A stretch of 32,744 bases of DNA, from contig CAJNOQ010001354.1 in assembly GCA_905250885.1 (NCBI GenBank), positions 1 through 32,744 on the forward strand, in the 5' to 3' direction. The stretch is from Didymodactylos carnosus (Eukaryota > Rotifera > Eurotatoria > Philodinida > Philodinidae). Positions 29,259 through 32,744 of this stretch are shown here, piece by piece. Below the pieces are notes generated by a model that ran no database searches, had not been told where the DNA came from, and saw only the letters and a program-made list of their open reading frames with translations. The translations under genes were made by a program, and so were the position numbers. The stretch's first letter is position 1. Each line of letters opens with the position of its first letter.

Positions 29259-32200
29259 ATTTTCTAAAAATTATCTAAAAGAGCCGACACTAATTGAAGA
29301 AGATTGAATTCCTAACTACCTTTAAAAAATCGTTTCACAGAAGTGCTGAATAAAGAGAGTGAGAAGTAATTAATTACTTTTTTCTTCTACGGTTTAATTC
29401 TCCATATGTTGACCAAAATGTCTGTTTCTACAAGAAAATGATATAGAAAATAATATTTTTTCTCCAAAAGGCGATTATAAGTTTTTGACCTCAAAACATA
29501 ATATTTATGAGCTTCTAGAGGAAGACATGCTCTATCCAGCCGTGTATCCTGTAGATTAATGTTAAATATTGTAAAATGCCCTCGACAAAATATGAGGACT
29601 CCCAGGTCTTCAAGACCTTCCGTTGAGGGCATTTGAATATTTTTAAAATCTTTAAAGTATAAAGACAGTAAGTCTCGTAGAGTAAAGATATCTCTACAAA
29701 ATGGAATATTTCTCGGCTCTTCTTAAATGACATTATGTGAAAAATTTATCAAGAGCTGAATAGAAGAGAAAAAAGTTTCGAAAATAAAAATATGATTTTT
29801 TTCAGCGTAAAGTAATAAACTTCCAAAAAAATTGGTATCTCCTCAACGGAAGGCCTTGGAGAGCTGGGAGTGCTCTTATTCTGTAGAAGATACTTTAGTC
29901 TATAATGCACAATATTTAACGCAAAAACAAAAAAATTTCTAAAAAAAGTGTAAAAATCGGAATGTCACCTTTAATTTTTTGCGACAATGCACATTAGAGT
30001 TCAACAATATATGCACCACTAGATAGAGCAAGTCTTTCTCTACAACCTTATACATATCCTGTTTTGAGATCAAAAAATATCTTGAAAATTATAGTCGTCT
30101 TTTAGAGAGATACTCTTGTCCATTGGCTTGACCACAGTACATCCTTATTTTGATAATACTACAATTATATATTTTCAACTAAAATTAACTATGATGTTAG
30201 ATTCAGAACTATTAGATATATAGGACTATGGATTATTGAAGCTATATTCTGTCAAAGATCATCTTCAACCATTGCGAGGAGAAAGACAAAACCGTTTTAA
30301 TTCTAGCTATAAATATCAGATCTTCTAGTTTTAACAAAAATATCTAAGAAGTATGATTATGTAATTTAAACAAGGATGAGCAATAAAAATAAATAAATAA
30401 TACTTACTTTTACACTTGGATAAACTTAATCTCTTCATATGTACTAGAGAGATATTTGAAAATGAAAATTTTGAATAGCTCTTATTTTATATATACGCGT
30501 AAAATGAGAAAATAAAACTAAAACTAACATCTAAGTTACAAAATCTATTTGCACACTATGCATATATATTTGAAAAACTAAGGATAGTTTTATACTAGGG
30601 AGATCTTATCTTACTCTATGAAAAAAAATATTAATAAGCTCGCTTCTTCTTTTCTTCCTAATAGTTTTGTCTTTTCAAAAAAAATCGATTATGATTCACA
30701 ATAGTATGAGAATATAAAAAAAGAAAATGAGCGTATGAATAGAAAGTAAGAAAAAATATAACATGTGTGACAAATAATAAAGAAAATGAGTAAATTCTAA
30801 CTCGAGAATTTTCCATAAAATGCCAAATTAAAAAAACTCTATACTTTCTGACAAAAAAAGTGTTAAAAGAAGACAATCAATCAATAAAAATAAAAATAAA
30901 AATCTTAATTGAACTTTATTATGCTTAGTAAAGTTCCACTTAGTGAAGTGTAATTTTAGAATTCGTGTACAGTATGATATCTACAATTATTTAATCTTTT
31001 TAAAAAAAAAATAGTTTATTGTAATAAAAAATTAGTCTATAATAATTTTACCTTAAAATAGACTGCAATTTTTTGATTAATGAAACTCTTTTTAAGTTTT
31101 TGTCTATGATAGATGAAGAAACATAATTGTCTGTGTTGCTGAATAGAGATAATAAATAAGAATTAAAGTGTATATGCATGTATATACTTGTTTCATATAT
31201 TCTCCTATTATTTATTTATTGCATGATAATAATAACGTTAGATTTCTATACTTTATTTTAGATATTCTAGATTAACATGAAAATATTTTTTCTAGATAAT
31301 TTATAGCTCGTATGATTTGAAAAATTTTCTATTTTTTTTAAATGTACAGAAAAAATAAAATCACTATTGAAACGACTGACTTAATAATAAAAAAATATTC
31401 TTTCGTCTCCTATCGAATTTTATTGATGTATTTTGAATATTACAATAGACTTCCACTTGATGATATTTTTTTCTAAAAAAAAAAAGAAAAAAACAACAAC
31501 AAATAGGAACATGAAGAGGAGGCGGGGATTTTGAGATTCAATGTTCCATTCTTATATCTTTTCTTTCGTCGTTTCTTTATTTCTTTGTGTGCTAAACATC
31601 AAATAAAGTCTGAAAAAAAAAGCATATCATAATAGACAATATATCCGTTAAGTAAATGATAATTATAATATCTGAAGTCTTAAAGAGAAAACATTTGACA
31701 CGCATACAGGATGTATAATAATTATTACTGATGCATATTAACAAAAAAGTGTTTGTATATACATTCTTTTTTCCGTAAAATTAATTATTCTTAAACCATA
31801 TCGATCTTGAAACATCATTTATCCAGTTTAGTTTATCGGTTCAACATGTTGTAGTTAATTACATCAATTCTCTTCATTTTCTCATCATCATCTAACATAA
31901 AAACACAATTATTACTGTTCTTTTCTCGTGAAAAAAATTTATTATTTTCTTTCCTTATATTATTTTTTCATAATCTAACTAATGTTACTTTTTCCTAGCT
32001 GCTAACTTTCACACATTAACAGATATTTCATTTCGCACAAAAAAACTCGTATTATCAATTACTTGATATATTTTTAGAAATTTAATAAAGTGAAAACTGA
32101 TGCAAATGTCAAAAAAGATATTTCTACGCTCAATCTAATTTTTCTAATGATTTTTACTATTTAATTAAACGCACGTCTGCCCTAAATGTAATATTACCCT

Positions 32201-32744
32201 TACATATATTTGTGAAATAGACAGTGATATAGTACCTTATATATTAAATATAAAAAAAAAGTATTTCTCAATACTAATAAAACACTAATAATAGTATTTA
32301 TTTTCAATTGCTGTATATAGAAACATTTTATTAAAAGTTATTTAGTCAGACTATCATGATAACTTTGGATGTTAACTCTTTGATATGTGAGTGAAAGTTA
32401 AAAAGTATAAGAAATTAAATGAGAAATTAATTGCTGTTTTCTGATGAAGTAGTTCAACATTTCTTTTCTGAATAAAAATTCTACCAATTACACACAAAAA
32501 CATTTTTATATTCAACTTTTACTTAATGGAATAGTGTAGATATACTTTCATTCATGCTATATCGCTATTAGACATGCTCCAGTTTTTTTAACTGATGTTG
32601 GGGCATCCGGAAGAATTGCTGTAAATCAGTTATCACGATTCTCTCAGAGCTGTAAAACATCTAATTTTGTAGAAAAATGTTTGCTCTACAAAATGCATTT
32701 GTTAAAAGAATTTCAGAATCATTTCTAAGAAAACTCGGAGTATT
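29259..32744. other. Intergenic, 3.5 kb, no gene recognised
   Basis: Very AT-rich flank upstream of the GPCR gene. Apart from the inverted repeat at 29461-30110, only short frames of low-complexity sequence were seen, none with a domain, signal peptide pattern or convincing exon borders. A short hairpin (TTTTGTAGA/TCTACAAAA) lies at 32665-32692. The region holds the GPCR promoter, but no defined site can be named. Confidence 0.5.
29461..30110. repeat. Large imperfect inverted repeat
   Basis: The left arm (29461-29632) reappears in reverse complement in the right arm (about 29838-30110). Matching blocks in order: CTCCAAAAGGCGATTATAA, TTTTTGACCTCAAAACA, GACATGCTCTATCCAG, GTTAAATATTGT and CCTTCCGTTGAGG, with scattered differences. 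The right arm has an extra insertion of about 60 bp, and about 200 bp of unpaired sequence separates the arms. It is either a large old foldback element or two copies of one repeat family in opposite orientation. Confidence 0.65.

Overview
The window is nuclear DNA from a small animal. The genes are split by GT-AG introns, most only 50-65 bp long. The DNA is AT-rich, and the families are metazoan: EGF/chitin-binding secreted proteins, mitochondrial CLPX, the RNA-binding protein ZFR, PLAT-domain proteins and a rhodopsin-type GPCR. Compact introns, AT richness, short foldback elements and a decaying extra copy of a conserved gene fit a bdelloid rotifer best. This is inference; no marker gene proves it.

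Layout from left to right. At 1080-2816 and 3548-5115 (+) two tandem paralogues encode secreted proteins with EGF-like modules and a C-terminal chitin-binding type-2 domain. At 6423-10008 (-) is a complete 16-exon CLPX, the AAA+ unfoldase of mitochondrial ClpXP. At 13136-16306 (+) is a ZFR-like gene broken by frameshifts, stop codons, lost zinc ligands and a large internal deletion. At 17402-23341 (-) is a 16-exon gene for a protein of about 1476 residues, with two PLAT domains on each side of a disordered linker of about 750 residues. At 25443-26438 (-) is a two-exon gene for an unrecognised charged, helical protein. At 27422-29258 (-) is a two-exon orphan GPCR with a divergent NRW motif and poly-Asn tracts. 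All exon models given close in frame from start to stop.

The genes do not form one pathway, and no operon-like unit or new defence or metabolic system is visible. The only functional pair is the EGF/chitin-binding duplicates. The rest of the novelty is in gene structure and repeats. A perfect 111-bp hairpin sits in an intron with a 12-bp target-site-like duplication. There are several other foldback or MITE-like elements, intron positions that differ between the tandem paralogues, and in-frame stop-free introns in the PLAT gene. The last 3.5 kb (29259-32744) has no recognisable gene.
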